A stretch of 64,000 bases of DNA from an uncultured Pelagibacteraceae bacterium (GTDB lineage Bacteria > Pseudomonadota > Alphaproteobacteria > Pelagibacterales > Pelagibacteraceae), in contig CACNTW010000002.1 of NCBI GenBank assembly GCA_902623495.1, positions 165,532-229,531 of the forward strand. The letters are read 5' to 3'. A model generated the notes under the pieces. It worked only from the letters and a program-made list of their open reading frames with translations. It did not search any database and was not told where the DNA came from. Below, piece after piece: positions 9,080 through 19,109 of the stretch; position 1 is the stretch's first letter; each line of letters starts with the position of its first letter. The translations under genes were made by a program, and so were the position numbers.

Positions 9080-10162
9080 ATGAAAATCTGTCTTATAGGC
9101 CAAAACTTAACAAATTTGATTCTTGCTAACGTTTTTGCTGAAAAAAAACTTAATGTTGACATATATTTAAATAAAAAAATTCAAAACATAAAAACAAATC
9201 GAACAATAGCTTTATCAAGTGAAAATTTTGACTATTTAAAATCTCTAATAAAATCAAATATTGAACATTGGAAAAGTAAAGAAATTAAAATTTTTACTGA
9301 AGACTCTCAATTTAAAGAGATAATTAATTTTAATAAAAAAAATAAAGAAGTTTTTAATTTAATACTCTATTCAAAATTAAATGAAATTTTTTTAAAAAAA
9401 GTAAAAAAATCAAAATTTATAAAATTACTTAATTCAAATATCTCCGGTCAGCACATTTTAAAGAAAACTAAAATTTACGATCTAGTAATTAACAGTCAAA
9501 ACAAAAATTTTATTTCAAATAAATTTTTTACTAATAAAATAAAAAAAAATTATAAAAGTAGAGCATATACATTTCTAATAAATCATCGAAGTAAAGATAA
9601 TGATATAGCAATCCAAGTATTTACAAAATATGGACCTCTGGCATTCCTTCCATTATCTAATATTAAAACCTCGGTAGTTTTTTCTTACAAAGGGGCAAAA
9701 ATAACCGATAAGAAAATTTATGATATATTTAAAAAATATAATTCCTTCTATTCAATAACTAAGATTAGTAAAATTGAAAAATTTAGTCTGAGTTTTGAAA
9801 TGCTTAGAAATTATAGTCATAATAACATACTTGCTTTTGGAGACTTAATACATCGTATACATCCTCTTGCAGGTCAAGGATTTAATATGACAATTCGGGA
9901 TATCAAAATATTGTCAAAAATAGTAAACGATAAAATTTCACTAGGACTACCAATTGATAAATCTGTTGCTGATGATTTTCAGAACTCAACAAAACATTTA
10001 AATTTCCTTTACGGAAACGCAATTGATAGCATTTATGAATTCTTTAAACTTGATAATAAAATTAATAATTCTATTTCAAAACCAATCTTTAGAATTTTAA
10101 AAAAAAGTTCTGTGTTTAAAAAGTATTCTAATATTCTATCTGATAAAGGATTAAATTTATAA
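9080..10162 (+). CDS. UbiH/COQ6-like FAD-dependent monooxygenase (divergent)
   Basis: GDLIHRIHPLAGQGFNMTIRDI is the UbiH-family GD motif; weak N-terminal dinucleotide-binding motif. Confidence 0.75.
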   Translation: MKICLIGQNLTNLILANVFAEKKLNVDIYLNKKIQNIKTNRTIALSSENFDYLKSLIKSNIEHWKSKEIKIFTEDSQFKEIINFNKKNKEVFNLILYSKLNEIFLKKVKKSKFIKLLNSNISGQHILKKTKIYDLVINSQNKNFISNKFFTNKIKKNYKSRAYTFLINHRSKDNDIAIQVFTKYGPLAFLPLSNIKTSVVFSYKGAKITDKKIYDIFKKYNSFYSITKISKIEKFSLSFEMLRNYSHNNILAFGDLIHRIHPLAGQGFNMTIRDIKILSKIVNDKISLGLPIDKSVADDFQNSTKHLNFLYGNAIDSIYEFFKLDNKINNSISKPIFRILKKSSVFKKYSNILSDKGLNL

Positions 10163-10163
10163 A

Positions 10164-10805
10164 TTACTGAAGAGTTGTATTATCAAATTCGTCTTTAATA
10201 TAATTATTTAAAATTTGTTCCATTTTTTCTTTTCTCACATTTATATCAAGGCTTTCTAACAATATTTGTTTCTCTTCTAACGAGAAAGGTGAAGCCATAG
10301 AAAGATCATTAAGAGTTTGGCTGAGATCTTTTTTTTCTAAGTCTTTAAGGTTAACAATATAACCTTGTTTTTTAAAAAATTTTTTCATGTTCTGCATAAT
10401 TAAACTTAAGTCAGAAAAGTTAACTTCATTACTTTTTTGAACTATATCTTTGGAAAAATTATCATATTGAACATTGCACTCACGGTACATCTTATCGGTA
10501 TTTAATTCAGAGTTAATTTTGTATCTACAAATTCCATTTAAAATAATCAGTATTCTACCATCTTCAGTTTCGTTGTAGCTTGTGATTTTTCCAATACATC
10601 CAATTTCATATAAATCAGGTTTTTTTAAAGACCCTGTTTTTTTTGGCTGTATCATTCCAATCATTCTATGTTTTTTCATGCTATCATTTATCATTTGCAA
10701 GTATCTTGGCTCAAAAATATTTAGAGGAACAGTTGTACCAGGAAACATTATAAAATTGGACAATGGAAACACTGGTATTTTTTTAGGCAATTCATTGAGT
10801 TTCAT
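10164..10805 (-). CDS. Lon N-terminal substrate-binding domain protein (COG2802-like)
   Basis: IPVFPLSNFIMFPGTTVPLNIFEPRYLQMI...IGCIGKI matches a stand-alone Lon N-domain. Confidence 0.88.
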   Translation of the reverse strand: MKLNELPKKIPVFPLSNFIMFPGTTVPLNIFEPRYLQMINDSMKKHRMIGMIQPKKTGSLKKPDLYEIGCIGKITSYNETEDGRILIILNGICRYKINSELNTDKMYRECNVQYDNFSKDIVQKSNEVNFSDLSLIMQNMKKFFKKQGYIVNLKDLEKKDLSQTLNDLSMASPFSLEEKQILLESLDINVRKEKMEQILNNYIKDEFDNTTLQ

Positions 10806-10875
10806 ATATTTATTATAGTAATTCTATTCCTAGTTACAACTTGTCAAAAAGTACATCTTCTGCTAAATTAATAGT

Positions 10876-11481
10876 ATGAGGTTTTTCTTATTATACTTAT
10901 TAATGTCTATTTTGTTTTTTGGAAATCTGAAAGCAGAAGATTACTCTGGTTTTCTTGTTGGATACACAAAACACATTGCTGAAGATCCACACGATTCAGG
11001 GGGAAGTACATATTTTAAAGATCCTGAAGAAAATGGACTTGTTATAGGTTATTTTAATGGTCAAAGATCCGATGGTACAGCAATTGAGGGTGAAGTAAGT
11101 TATTACACTGAAGTTACCCAAAACCTAACAACTGGGGTTAATGTTGATGTATCTACATTAACATCAATGTTGAATTTGATGGCCACACCAGGAGATGGAG
11201 AATTCTATGGTATTTTAGGTGGAGGTATAGGAATTGGATACACAATGGTTGATACAAGTTTCAAATCTGGAAGTACAACATTTAACGGTGATAATGAAAC
11301 ACTCCAGTTTGGTTATCAACTAATGGTAGGATTTGGTTCAGGAAACTATGAAGTTCTTTTAAAAAGAGCAAATTTTGGAGAGGTTAAAGGAGGAAGTGGT
11401 ACCACATCCGCAGGGGGTTCATATGCTGCAGATGAGTTTGACAATATTTACAACTCCTTGGTATTTAAAATAAAATACTAA
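10876..11481 (+). CDS. hypothetical secreted / outer-membrane beta-barrel-like protein
   Basis: 201 aa with signal peptide, alternating beta-strand pattern, Gly-rich turns, ends in aromatic SLVFKIKY. Confidence 0.55.
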   Translation: MRFFLLYLLMSILFFGNLKAEDYSGFLVGYTKHIAEDPHDSGGSTYFKDPEENGLVIGYFNGQRSDGTAIEGEVSYYTEVTQNLTTGVNVDVSTLTSMLNLMATPGDGEFYGILGGGIGIGYTMVDTSFKSGSTTFNGDNETLQFGYQLMVGFGSGNYEVLLKRANFGEVKGGSGTTSAGGSYAADEFDNIYNSLVFKIKY

Positions 11482-11537
11482 ATTAAATATAAAATTATCT
11501 TAAAATTTTTTAATTATACTGTTAACAAATTTGAATG

Positions 11538-11543
11538 TTGACA
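11538..11543 (+). promoter_or_regulatory. candidate -35 element (TTGACA) for the tRNA-Gly gene
   Basis: Exact TTGACA 48 nt upstream of the tRNA 5' end; no convincing -10 at optimal spacing. Confidence 0.3.
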
Positions 11544-11591
11544 CTTGATTAATATTTAAAAAACTAATAATTTTAAAATTTAATAGTATAG

Positions 11592-11666
11592 GCGGGCATA
11601 GCTCAGTGGTAGAGCGTCTCGTTGCCAACGAGAAGGTCGTGGGTTCAAGTCCCATTGCCCGCTCCA
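11592..11666 (+). tRNA. tRNA-Gly(GCC), 3' CCA encoded
   Basis: GCGGGCA/TGCCCGC acceptor stem, D-arm GCTCAGTGGTAGAGC, anticodon arm TCTCG TTGCCAA CGAGA, T-arm GTGGGTTCAAGTCCCAT, then T+CCA. Confidence 0.97.
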
Positions 11667-11682
11667 TTAAAGGAATTATGTT

Positions 11683-12021
11683 ATGAACGATTTAGCAAAT
11701 AAAAAATGTATACCATGTGAAGGTAACATCCCACCATTCAATATAGAAGAAATTCATAAGTATTTAAAACAAGTTGATGGATGGGAAGTTATAGAGGATA
11801 AAATCGATGGATTTCATTTGATAAAAAATTTTAAATTTGATGATTTCTTAAAAAGTCAAGAATTTGTGAATAAAGTCGGAGAAATTGCTGAAACAGAGGG
11901 ACATCACCCTGATCTGTGGTTTGGATGGGGCTATGCAAGAATTAAAATATTTACTCACGCAATTAAAGGTCTTGCTGAGAGTGATTTTATTTTAGCTGCT
12001 AAAATAGATAAGATAAATTGA
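11683..12021 (+). CDS. pterin-4a-carbinolamine dehydratase-like
   Basis: WEVIEDKIDGFHLIKNFKFDDFLKSQEFVNKVGEIAETEGHHPDLWFGWGYARIKIFTHAIKGL is typical of the family. Confidence 0.92.
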   Translation: MNDLANKKCIPCEGNIPPFNIEEIHKYLKQVDGWEVIEDKIDGFHLIKNFKFDDFLKSQEFVNKVGEIAETEGHHPDLWFGWGYARIKIFTHAIKGLAESDFILAAKIDKIN

Positions 12022-13581
12022 TTAGTGATTAAAGTGTCTTGTTTTGGAAAATACCAAAATAGTATTTGTTTGGTTAGCAAATTTAATAATTTCTTTATCA
12101 TTTTTTGAACCCGACGGTTGAATGACTGCTGAAATTCCTGCTTGTACCAACTTTTCTATACCATCCACAAACGGGAAAAACGCATCTGATGCTGCTAAAA
12201 TTTCATCACTATCGCTTATTTTTTGAAACTTTTTCATTTTATCAATTGCTATTTTGCAACTATCTAACCTACTTGGTTGTCCAGAACCTATACCTATTGT
12301 CTTGTAATCTTTTGTAATCACTATCGCATTCGATTTTACACTTCTGCATATATTAAATGCAAAAATAAGTTTGTTTAAAGTTTTATTCGTAGGTTTTAAT
12401 TTTGATACAATTTTAAAATCATTTCTGGAAAAATGTTTATTATCTGGATCTTGAACTAAAATAGAATTAAATTTATTTATAAAATTAAATTTAAAATTTT
12501 TTTCAACTTTACTAGAATCAATTAGCCTTAGATTTTTTTTCTTTTTTAAAAGTTTGACTGATTTTTTGTCAAATCCATTTGCAATTATTACCTCAAAAAA
12601 TATTTTATTAATCTCTTTAGCTAAACTAATATTTAATTTAAAGTTACATGATACAATACCACCATAGGCACTAACTGGATCACTTTCTAAAGCCTCTTTA
12701 AAAGATTTGATTTTGTTTTGATTAATGGAAATACCACAGGGATTAGCATGCTTAATTATTGCTACACCTCTATTTCTTGGCAAAGTTTTGGATATACTTA
12801 GAGCCGAATAAAAATCGTTATAATTGTTGTAACTTAGTTGTTTTCCACTGATTTGAATAATTTCCTGTTTGTTATTTTGAGAATATATTGCTGCTTTTTG
12901 ATGAGGATTTTCTCCATACCTTGTCTCCTCAACTAATTTTCCAGAAAAAATTTTTTTAATTGGGAAAATGTTATTAGACTTTTGATTAAAATAATTAAAA
13001 ATTTTTGATTCATAATATGCAGTCTCCATAAATGCTTCCTCGGCCAATTTTTCTCTAAATTCTAAATTCGTCGACCCTCTATTTCTATCTAATTCAATAG
13101 TTAAATCTTCATACTGTTTTGTGTTACTTAGGACAACTACATCATTATAATTTTTTGCAGCTGATCTAACCATTGTTGGTCCTCCAATATCTATATTTTC
13201 AATTATATTTCTGTGGCCAGAATTACTTAACAAAACTTTTTCAAACGGATAAAAATTTATAATAACTAAATCTATATTTTCATAATTATTAATTTTCATT
13301 TCTTTTTGATGTTTTTTATTCTGCCTAACATTTAAAATCCCAGAATGAATTTTTGGATGTAAGGTTTTAACTCTTCCATCTAGCAGCTCTTTTGAATTTG
13401 TAAATTTAGATACTTCTAAGCTTTTAAAGCCCATACTTTTAATTTTTTCATATGTGCCACCTGAGCTTATTATTTTGATTTTATATTTTTTTAGTAAATT
13501 TAATAATGGTCTTAAATTAGATTTATCTGATAATGAAATTAAAGCAGTCTTGATTTTTATTGTATTTTTTCGAATACCCAT
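12022..13581 (-). CDS. purH: bifunctional AICAR formyltransferase/IMP cyclohydrolase
   Basis: TALISLSDKSNLRPLL, SSGGTYEKI, GGPTMVRSAAKN, RYGENPHQKAA, KHANPCG motifs. Confidence 0.97.
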   Translation of the reverse strand: MGIRKNTIKIKTALISLSDKSNLRPLLNLLKKYKIKIISSGGTYEKIKSMGFKSLEVSKFTNSKELLDGRVKTLHPKIHSGILNVRQNKKHQKEMKINNYENIDLVIINFYPFEKVLLSNSGHRNIIENIDIGGPTMVRSAAKNYNDVVVLSNTKQYEDLTIELDRNRGSTNLEFREKLAEEAFMETAYYESKIFNYFNQKSNNIFPIKKIFSGKLVEETRYGENPHQKAAIYSQNNKQEIIQISGKQLSYNNYNDFYSALSISKTLPRNRGVAIIKHANPCGISINQNKIKSFKEALESDPVSAYGGIVSCNFKLNISLAKEINKIFFEVIIANGFDKKSVKLLKKKKNLRLIDSSKVEKNFKFNFINKFNSILVQDPDNKHFSRNDFKIVSKLKPTNKTLNKLIFAFNICRSVKSNAIVITKDYKTIGIGSGQPSRLDSCKIAIDKMKKFQKISDSDEILAASDAFFPFVDGIEKLVQAGISAVIQPSGSKNDKEIIKFANQTNTILVFSKTRHFNH

Positions 13582-15182
13582 TTAATTTCCTGAGTTATAT
13601 CCTTTATTTTGCCTGATAAACATATATTTTGATTTTCACTAGTTAAATTTTTATTACCGAAATATATACCCGATTCAATATTTATAATCTCGCAGTTAGT
13701 TGAAAATTTCCATCCAGAATTCTCAATTTCAATTAGTATAGTTTTGTTATCTAGTGTTTTTGTTAATTTAACACCTGGTTCCACATGAAATCTGATATCA
13801 TATTTTTTTTGTACCAACTTGTTTTTTGAAATTATTCTATCGGTACCTATCAATTTATTTTTTTCAACGAAATATTTTAAAGATCTTTCATGTAAAATTC
13901 CAAATTTATTTAAATATCCATTATGAGATGCTTTGATTAACCAAAAGTTTTTTTCATTAACAATATTTTTATCACTAATTTTCAAACCATTTTCTAATAT
14001 TTTATAGTTCCCATTGTTTCTAAATGAACAACTTGAATGATTGTCAATTATAAGTGTTGAGTGACAAGCAGTAGATTTTGATATTGGATTTAATTTATTT
14101 TTATAATCTTGAAAGTAACCAGAATTCGAAATAAGTTTTTTATCTTTATAGAAGAATTCAAATGAAAGAGCTCCACTTTGATAGTTATACGAAAATGTTT
14201 TTTGGGGCGAATTTCCAACATCCATTGCAAGAATACAATTTTTGTTCTTCAAAATAGCATATCCTCCTACCTCATTATTTGAATTTTCGAACTTATATTT
14301 ATGAAGTGAAAGATATTTATTAAATTCATTTAAATCATTTTGATGATTTCCATTGAATAGTAAACTTTGTTCTATTTCAGAAAAAACGGAATAAGATTTT
14401 CCTAGATAGAAAATTATTTCATCAAGGTACTCAGGTATATCATTAAAAGACTCCTTTAATATTTCTCTAACAAGAACAAAATATTTTAAATAAAAATTTA
14501 ATTGCCTAATACTTCTTGTTTTTGGAAAATACTCATCGTCAAAAGAATTGATAATAATTCTTCTTAGTAATTCCAATCCATAATTTAAAAATTTTTTATT
14601 TTCGTATGATAATCCTGTGATTATTATTGCAGTACATCCTAATAATTTATCATTAACAGATTGAGATTTACTTATTTCATTTGTTAAATGATTAATTTGT
14701 TTGTTTACAGACAAATTAAATTTATTCTTATATTTAGTGTCACTTTCATCGTAAGATAATTTAGAGTTTGCAATCCAAGATATTATTCTCTTTGATAAAA
14801 TATCGATTTGCCATGTTAATGAATTGTAATTTTGGTTTTTTTCAATCCATTTAATTATTATTGATTGTGTAATATTTGGTGAAGATTTTAAATCGATACT
14901 AAACAACCAATAAAAATTATTAAGTTTATATAGGTTATGCCCACTTAATAATTTATTTTCCCAAATATTATCTTTATCTAATTCCTCAATTTTAATTTTT
15001 TTTTTATCATATTTAACTAAGCAACTCAGAATGCTAAGACTCGGTCTATATGTAATATTACTTATTTCAATTTTTGAAATTTTATTATTATAAAAATTTG
15101 ATTTTAAGTATAATTTTCTTATTTGATTTTTGGATGTGTTAAAAAATTCATTTATAAAAGATAAAGAATTTTTTAAATACAT
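13557..15182 (-). CDS. heparinase II/III-family protein
   Basis: 541 aa; GNHQNDLNEFNKYLSLHKYKFENSNNEVGGYAILKN and HSTLIIDNHSS; purH-heparinase-rpe order is familiar in alphaproteobacteria. Confidence 0.82.
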   Translation of the reverse strand: MYLKNSLSFINEFFNTSKNQIRKLYLKSNFYNNKISKIEISNITYRPSLSILSCLVKYDKKKIKIEELDKDNIWENKLLSGHNLYKLNNFYWLFSIDLKSSPNITQSIIIKWIEKNQNYNSLTWQIDILSKRIISWIANSKLSYDESDTKYKNKFNLSVNKQINHLTNEISKSQSVNDKLLGCTAIIITGLSYENKKFLNYGLELLRRIIINSFDDEYFPKTRSIRQLNFYLKYFVLVREILKESFNDIPEYLDEIIFYLGKSYSVFSEIEQSLLFNGNHQNDLNEFNKYLSLHKYKFENSNNEVGGYAILKNKNCILAMDVGNSPQKTFSYNYQSGALSFEFFYKDKKLISNSGYFQDYKNKLNPISKSTACHSTLIIDNHSSCSFRNNGNYKILENGLKISDKNIVNEKNFWLIKASHNGYLNKFGILHERSLKYFVEKNKLIGTDRIISKNKLVQKKYDIRFHVEPGVKLTKTLDNKTILIEIENSGWKFSTNCEIINIESGIYFGNKNLTSENQNICLSGKIKDITQEIKWVFEKIQ

Positions 15183-15183
15183 C

Positions 15184-15843
15184 TTACATTGATCTTAGCG
15201 TTTCTATATTTTTTTTAATATTGCCATTATTTTCATTAAATATAGTTGTTCCAGAAACCAATATATTTGCTCCTGCTGATATAACTTCCTTTGAATTAGA
15301 AAAGTTAATTCCACCATCGACTTCAATATCAAAGTTTAATTTATAATCTTTTTTTATTTGATGAAGCTTCTTAATTTTTTCAATTACCTCTGGCATAAAT
15401 TTTTGGCCACCAAACCCTGGATGTACACTCATTATTAAAACTAAATCAATATCCTTTAAAAGTTTTTCTATGATATTTATTTCCGTATTTGGATTTAAAG
15501 ATATTCCTACTTTTTTCTTTAATTGCTTTATAAGTTGAATTGACTCAATTAAATTATTAGTTGCTTCAGGATGAATTGTTATTATATCAGATCCTGCTTC
15601 AGCAAAATTTTTAATGTATTTATGAACCGGCGAGATCATCAAATGTACATCAAAGGGTAATTTTGTATAATTTCTTAAAGTTTTTATCACTGGGGGACCT
15701 ATTGTGATGTTTGGAACAAAATGTCCATCCATTACATCAACATGTATTAAATCTGCACCACCATCCTCTAGTCGTTTAATCTCATTACCTAACTGACTAA
15801 AATCCGCTGAGAGAATTGAAGGTGAAATTTGTATATTTTTCAT
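15184..15843 (-). CDS. rpe: ribulose-phosphate 3-epimerase
   Basis: ISPSILSADFSQLGNEI, DLIHVDVMDGHFVPNITIGP, MSVHPGFGGQKF, DIEVDGGI. Confidence 0.97.
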   Translation of the reverse strand: MKNIQISPSILSADFSQLGNEIKRLEDGGADLIHVDVMDGHFVPNITIGPPVIKTLRNYTKLPFDVHLMISPVHKYIKNFAEAGSDIITIHPEATNNLIESIQLIKQLKKKVGISLNPNTEINIIEKLLKDIDLVLIMSVHPGFGGQKFMPEVIEKIKKLHQIKKDYKLNFDIEVDGGINFSNSKEVISAGANILVSGTTIFNENNGNIKKNIETLRSM

Positions 15844-15890
15844 TAATAAATAAAAACTAGTACTATCAATTTTTAAATATATTTGAATTA

Positions 15891-16226
15891 TTATTTACCA
15901 AATACTTTGTAAATTTCTGCAGCTATTTCACTTTCTAATGGAAACGATAACATTCCCATAACAGAATAACCCATTAAATAAGGCATTAAATAAAATCTAA
16001 ACATATAAAAAAACCATGCTACATAAAGCGGGACTAACGGTCCTATAATGAAACTAGGAGTTATGAATTTAAAAATTTTGATAATTGGATTTGTGTATTT
16101 CACAAATACTTTCATAAAAAAGAATTCAGAATCTTCTTTTTGAAAAATATTCATTGCAGATCTTCCAATTAAAGTCCACATAATGATACCTAAAATGTAG
16201 TCTATTACTAAAATATATAAAGGCAT
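15891..16226 (-). CDS. small membrane protein, YggT-like
   Basis: 111 aa with hydrophobic segments; KYTNPIIKIFKFITPSFI resembles YggT-type proteins. Confidence 0.5.
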   Translation of the reverse strand: MPLYILVIDYILGIIMWTLIGRSAMNIFQKEDSEFFFMKVFVKYTNPIIKIFKFITPSFIIGPLVPLYVAWFFYMFRFYLMPYLMGYSVMGMLSFPLESEIAAEIYKVFGK

Positions 16227-16240
16227 TTATCTGAAAATAA

Positions 16241-16261
16241 TGGGGGCGGTATCCGCCCCCA
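16241..16261 (-). terminator. GC-rich hairpin, probable terminator of the symporter transcript
   Basis: Perfect 9-bp stem TGGGGGCGG-TAT-CCGCCCCCA, 12 nt downstream of the symporter stop on the minus strand; weak T tract (ATTATTTT) on that strand. Confidence 0.6.
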
Positions 16262-16272
16262 AAAAGTTTAAT

Positions 16273-18111
16273 TTAGTGTTGCTTACCAAGTATTGTCTTA
16301 CCTGATGGAACACGAACTTCGTCTACCATTTGCTGTGTAGCTTTATCTGGTTCTTCAGTCATTAAACTTACAACAACCATTACAACTAAACAGACAGACG
16401 CTCCGATAATACCAAAACGTAAATGGTCAATACCTAACCAAGGTGCATTGCCCATAAACTTAGGATACACATAAATTAGATAAGCTGTTCCTGATGCAAG
16501 ACCTGCTATCATACCTGCTATTGCTCCTTGTCTTGTTGCTCTCTTCCACCATACACCAAGTATTAATGGGAAGAACAATCCTGACATTGCAAAGTCAAAT
16601 GCCCAAGCAACTGCACCAAGGATACTAGTGATCCTCATCGATGCAATGTATGCTCCAGCGGCACCAATAACTATTAAAAGTGCTCTAGCAACTAACAATC
16701 TTTTTCTTACATCCGCTTTTGGATCAATGATTTTGTAATAGATATCATGTGATAAAGCGTTAGCGATAGCAAGAATTAGACCATCAGCAGTTGACATCGC
16801 AGCAGCCATTCCTCCTGCAGCAACTAGTCCAGAGATTACGTATGGTAATCCAGCAACCTCAGGAGTTGCTAGTACAACTACGTCTCCTCTCATGAACCAT
16901 TCATTTAACTGAAGAATACCATCTCCGTTAAAGTCTGCTATGAAGGCTTGTTTTACATTAATCCAAGCATTTACCCACTCAATTTGCATAATTTCAGCAA
17001 TTGGTTTTCCAATAATACCTGTTGGTAAGTTTGGATCTATTAGTGAGATTTTGGACAATGTTGCAAGCATTGGAGCTGAAGTATAAAGCAATGCAATAAA
17101 GAATAGTGACCACGCCACTGATTTTCTTGCAGCTTTAACACTTGGAGTAGTGAAGTATCTCATTAAAATGTGTGGTAAAGAAGCTGTTCCTACCATCATA
17201 CATAGTGCTAATGAAATAAACTTCCATGCAGCCATTCCACCTTCTGGCACACCTGCGTGTGATACAGCGATAGATTTTAGACCACCTGGCACACCTGCAG
17301 CTTTGATGTCCGCAGCAGCATTTTTAACTAATCCAAATTGAGCTTCAAGATCACCTAATCTAGCCACTTCCTCACCTAACATAAAGTGTGGAAAGAAACC
17401 AAATCCAGATTTGTTACTAATCCAAAATACTGGAATTAGGTAAGCAATAATCAATACTATGTATTGTGCAACCTGTGTCCAAGTTACCGCTCTCATTCCG
17501 CCTAGCATTGAACAAAGTAAAATACTTACTAGTCCAACCCAAACTCCTAATTCAAATGGAATACTTAGTGCTCTTGATGCAATTGTTCCTGTTGCGTTAA
17601 TTTGAGCTGTTACATAAGTGAAAGAAGCCAATGTTAAAACAACCACAGCACAGAATCTTGCAAAGTTTCCGCCGTATCTTGTTCCAATGAAATCTGGCAC
17701 AGTATAACATCCAAATTTTCTTAAATATGGTGCTAAAAGAGATGATACTAATACGTATCCCCCAGTCCATCCGACTAGGAAAGCCATATAAGTATAACCA
17801 CCAAAATAAATACCACCAGCCATTGCAACGAATGATGCACCTGACATCCAGTCAGCTGCAGTTGCCATTCCGTTAAATACTGTTGGCACCTGTCTTCCAG
17901 CAACATAATAAGCATCAACCTGAACAGTTCTAGATAAATACCCAATCAAGGCATATATACAAACTGTAAAGGCGACAAACAAAATACCAATTGTTTTAGC
18001 AGTCATACCTGCTTGCTCCGCTATCGCCATCAATATGATGAATACAATGAAGCCCCCAGTATATGTTCCGTAAATTTTTGGTAGGTTGTCAATAAAATTG
18101 CCTTTAAACAT
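16273..18111 (-). CDS. sodium:solute symporter, VC_2705 subfamily (probable acetate/monocarboxylate uptake)
   Basis: 612 aa; SSS-family GRQVPTVFNGMATAADWMSGASFVAMAGGIY and LVAAGGMAAAMSTADGLILAIANALSHDIYY; next to DUF4212 subunit and near acs. Confidence 0.9.
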   Translation of the reverse strand: MFKGNFIDNLPKIYGTYTGGFIVFIILMAIAEQAGMTAKTIGILFVAFTVCIYALIGYLSRTVQVDAYYVAGRQVPTVFNGMATAADWMSGASFVAMAGGIYFGGYTYMAFLVGWTGGYVLVSSLLAPYLRKFGCYTVPDFIGTRYGGNFARFCAVVVLTLASFTYVTAQINATGTIASRALSIPFELGVWVGLVSILLCSMLGGMRAVTWTQVAQYIVLIIAYLIPVFWISNKSGFGFFPHFMLGEEVARLGDLEAQFGLVKNAAADIKAAGVPGGLKSIAVSHAGVPEGGMAAWKFISLALCMMVGTASLPHILMRYFTTPSVKAARKSVAWSLFFIALLYTSAPMLATLSKISLIDPNLPTGIIGKPIAEIMQIEWVNAWINVKQAFIADFNGDGILQLNEWFMRGDVVVLATPEVAGLPYVISGLVAAGGMAAAMSTADGLILAIANALSHDIYYKIIDPKADVRKRLLVARALLIVIGAAGAYIASMRITSILGAVAWAFDFAMSGLFFPLILGVWWKRATRQGAIAGMIAGLASGTAYLIYVYPKFMGNAPWLGIDHLRFGIIGASVCLVVMVVVSLMTEEPDKATQQMVDEVRVPSGKTILGKQH

Positions 18112-18368
18112 TAATCATCCTCCTTTTCGGTAAAACCAAACTCTTCATCGATTTTTTCCTGTCTATTTGCAAACCAAAAAATTAGGACCACAAATGCAAT
18201 GATAGAACCCTGCGCACACATGTAATACGCTAATGGATATCCCATAAAACTTGAAGTGTTTAGGTCAGAACCAAACATGAAGATCAGATAACCGAAAACA
18301 AACCAAATAATTAATGTAATTATCATTAATCCTTTGGTTTTTTCCCAGTGCTTTTCTTTGTTTGACAT
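18111..18368 (-). CDS. DUF4212-type small symporter subunit
   Basis: 85 aa, two TM segments; start overlaps the symporter gene as in VC_2706/VC_2705 pairs. Confidence 0.85.
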   Translation of the reverse strand: MSNKEKHWEKTKGLMIITLIIWFVFGYLIFMFGSDLNTSSFMGYPLAYYMCAQGSIIAFVVLIFWFANRQEKIDEEFGFTEKEDD

Positions 18369-18479
18369 TATTTTAATCCTCCCTATAGGTTAAAGATATA
18401 ATTCATACTCATTTAAAGTGATATTTAAAGGGTAAAAAATGGCATATATTTATAGTAAAAGTTGTAATATCGGTTCTAA

Positions 18480-19109
18480 ATGGGCATCAAATACAAATTA
18501 AAGCTCAAAGATTTGAAATTTGAGTATTTAAAGGAATATTTTATTCCATTTTTAAAATATTTTAAAAAAACAAAAAAAATTGAAAATTATTCTGACTTAA
18601 AAGAATTTATCCAAAAAAAATCAGCATGGGTAAGTCAAGTAACTCTTTATGGATATCTGAAAACTAGAATGGGGGCAAAATATGTACTGATGTTTGAAGA
18701 TGAAATATTTTTAGGATCGATTAACAAAGCTAAATGGAATATTTATTCAACTGCTTTACAGGATTTAACTTTTTATACAATCTCTTTTTTAAAAGATATC
18801 AGAAATCAACATGATACTGAAAAAGCAAATGAAATTTATTTTGAAATTTTGGATAATGAACTTCAGAAAAATCAAATGCCAAAGGAAATATATGAAAATG
18901 CAAAAAAAAATTTTCTTGAAAGATATGAAAAGATTAATTGGAATGAATATCATGAGTCATTACCATTTAATATTAGTGCGCTATCATTATATGAATGGTC
19001 TCCAATTGCTGAAGAATTAAAATCTTTAGACAAGAAAATAGTTTTGAATTCTATGATCTTAAAATGGGATAATGTTAAAAAGGAATTTATTGAATTAATA
19101 AATTTTTAA
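18480..19109 (+). CDS. conserved hypothetical protein (209 aa)
   Basis: Complete ORF between symporter and acs; no family recognised. Confidence 0.65.
   Translation: MGIKYKLKLKDLKFEYLKEYFIPFLKYFKKTKKIENYSDLKEFIQKKSAWVSQVTLYGYLKTRMGAKYVLMFEDEIFLGSINKAKWNIYSTALQDLTFYTISFLKDIRNQHDTEKANEIYFEILDNELQKNQMPKEIYENAKKNFLERYEKINWNEYHESLPFNISALSLYEWSPIAEELKSLDKKIVLNSMILKWDNVKKEFIELINF

Noticed and set aside
13557-15843. Heparinase II/III gene between purH and rpe as a polysaccharide-degradation island
   Set aside because: This order is familiar in alphaproteobacteria and there are no accompanying polysaccharide genes.
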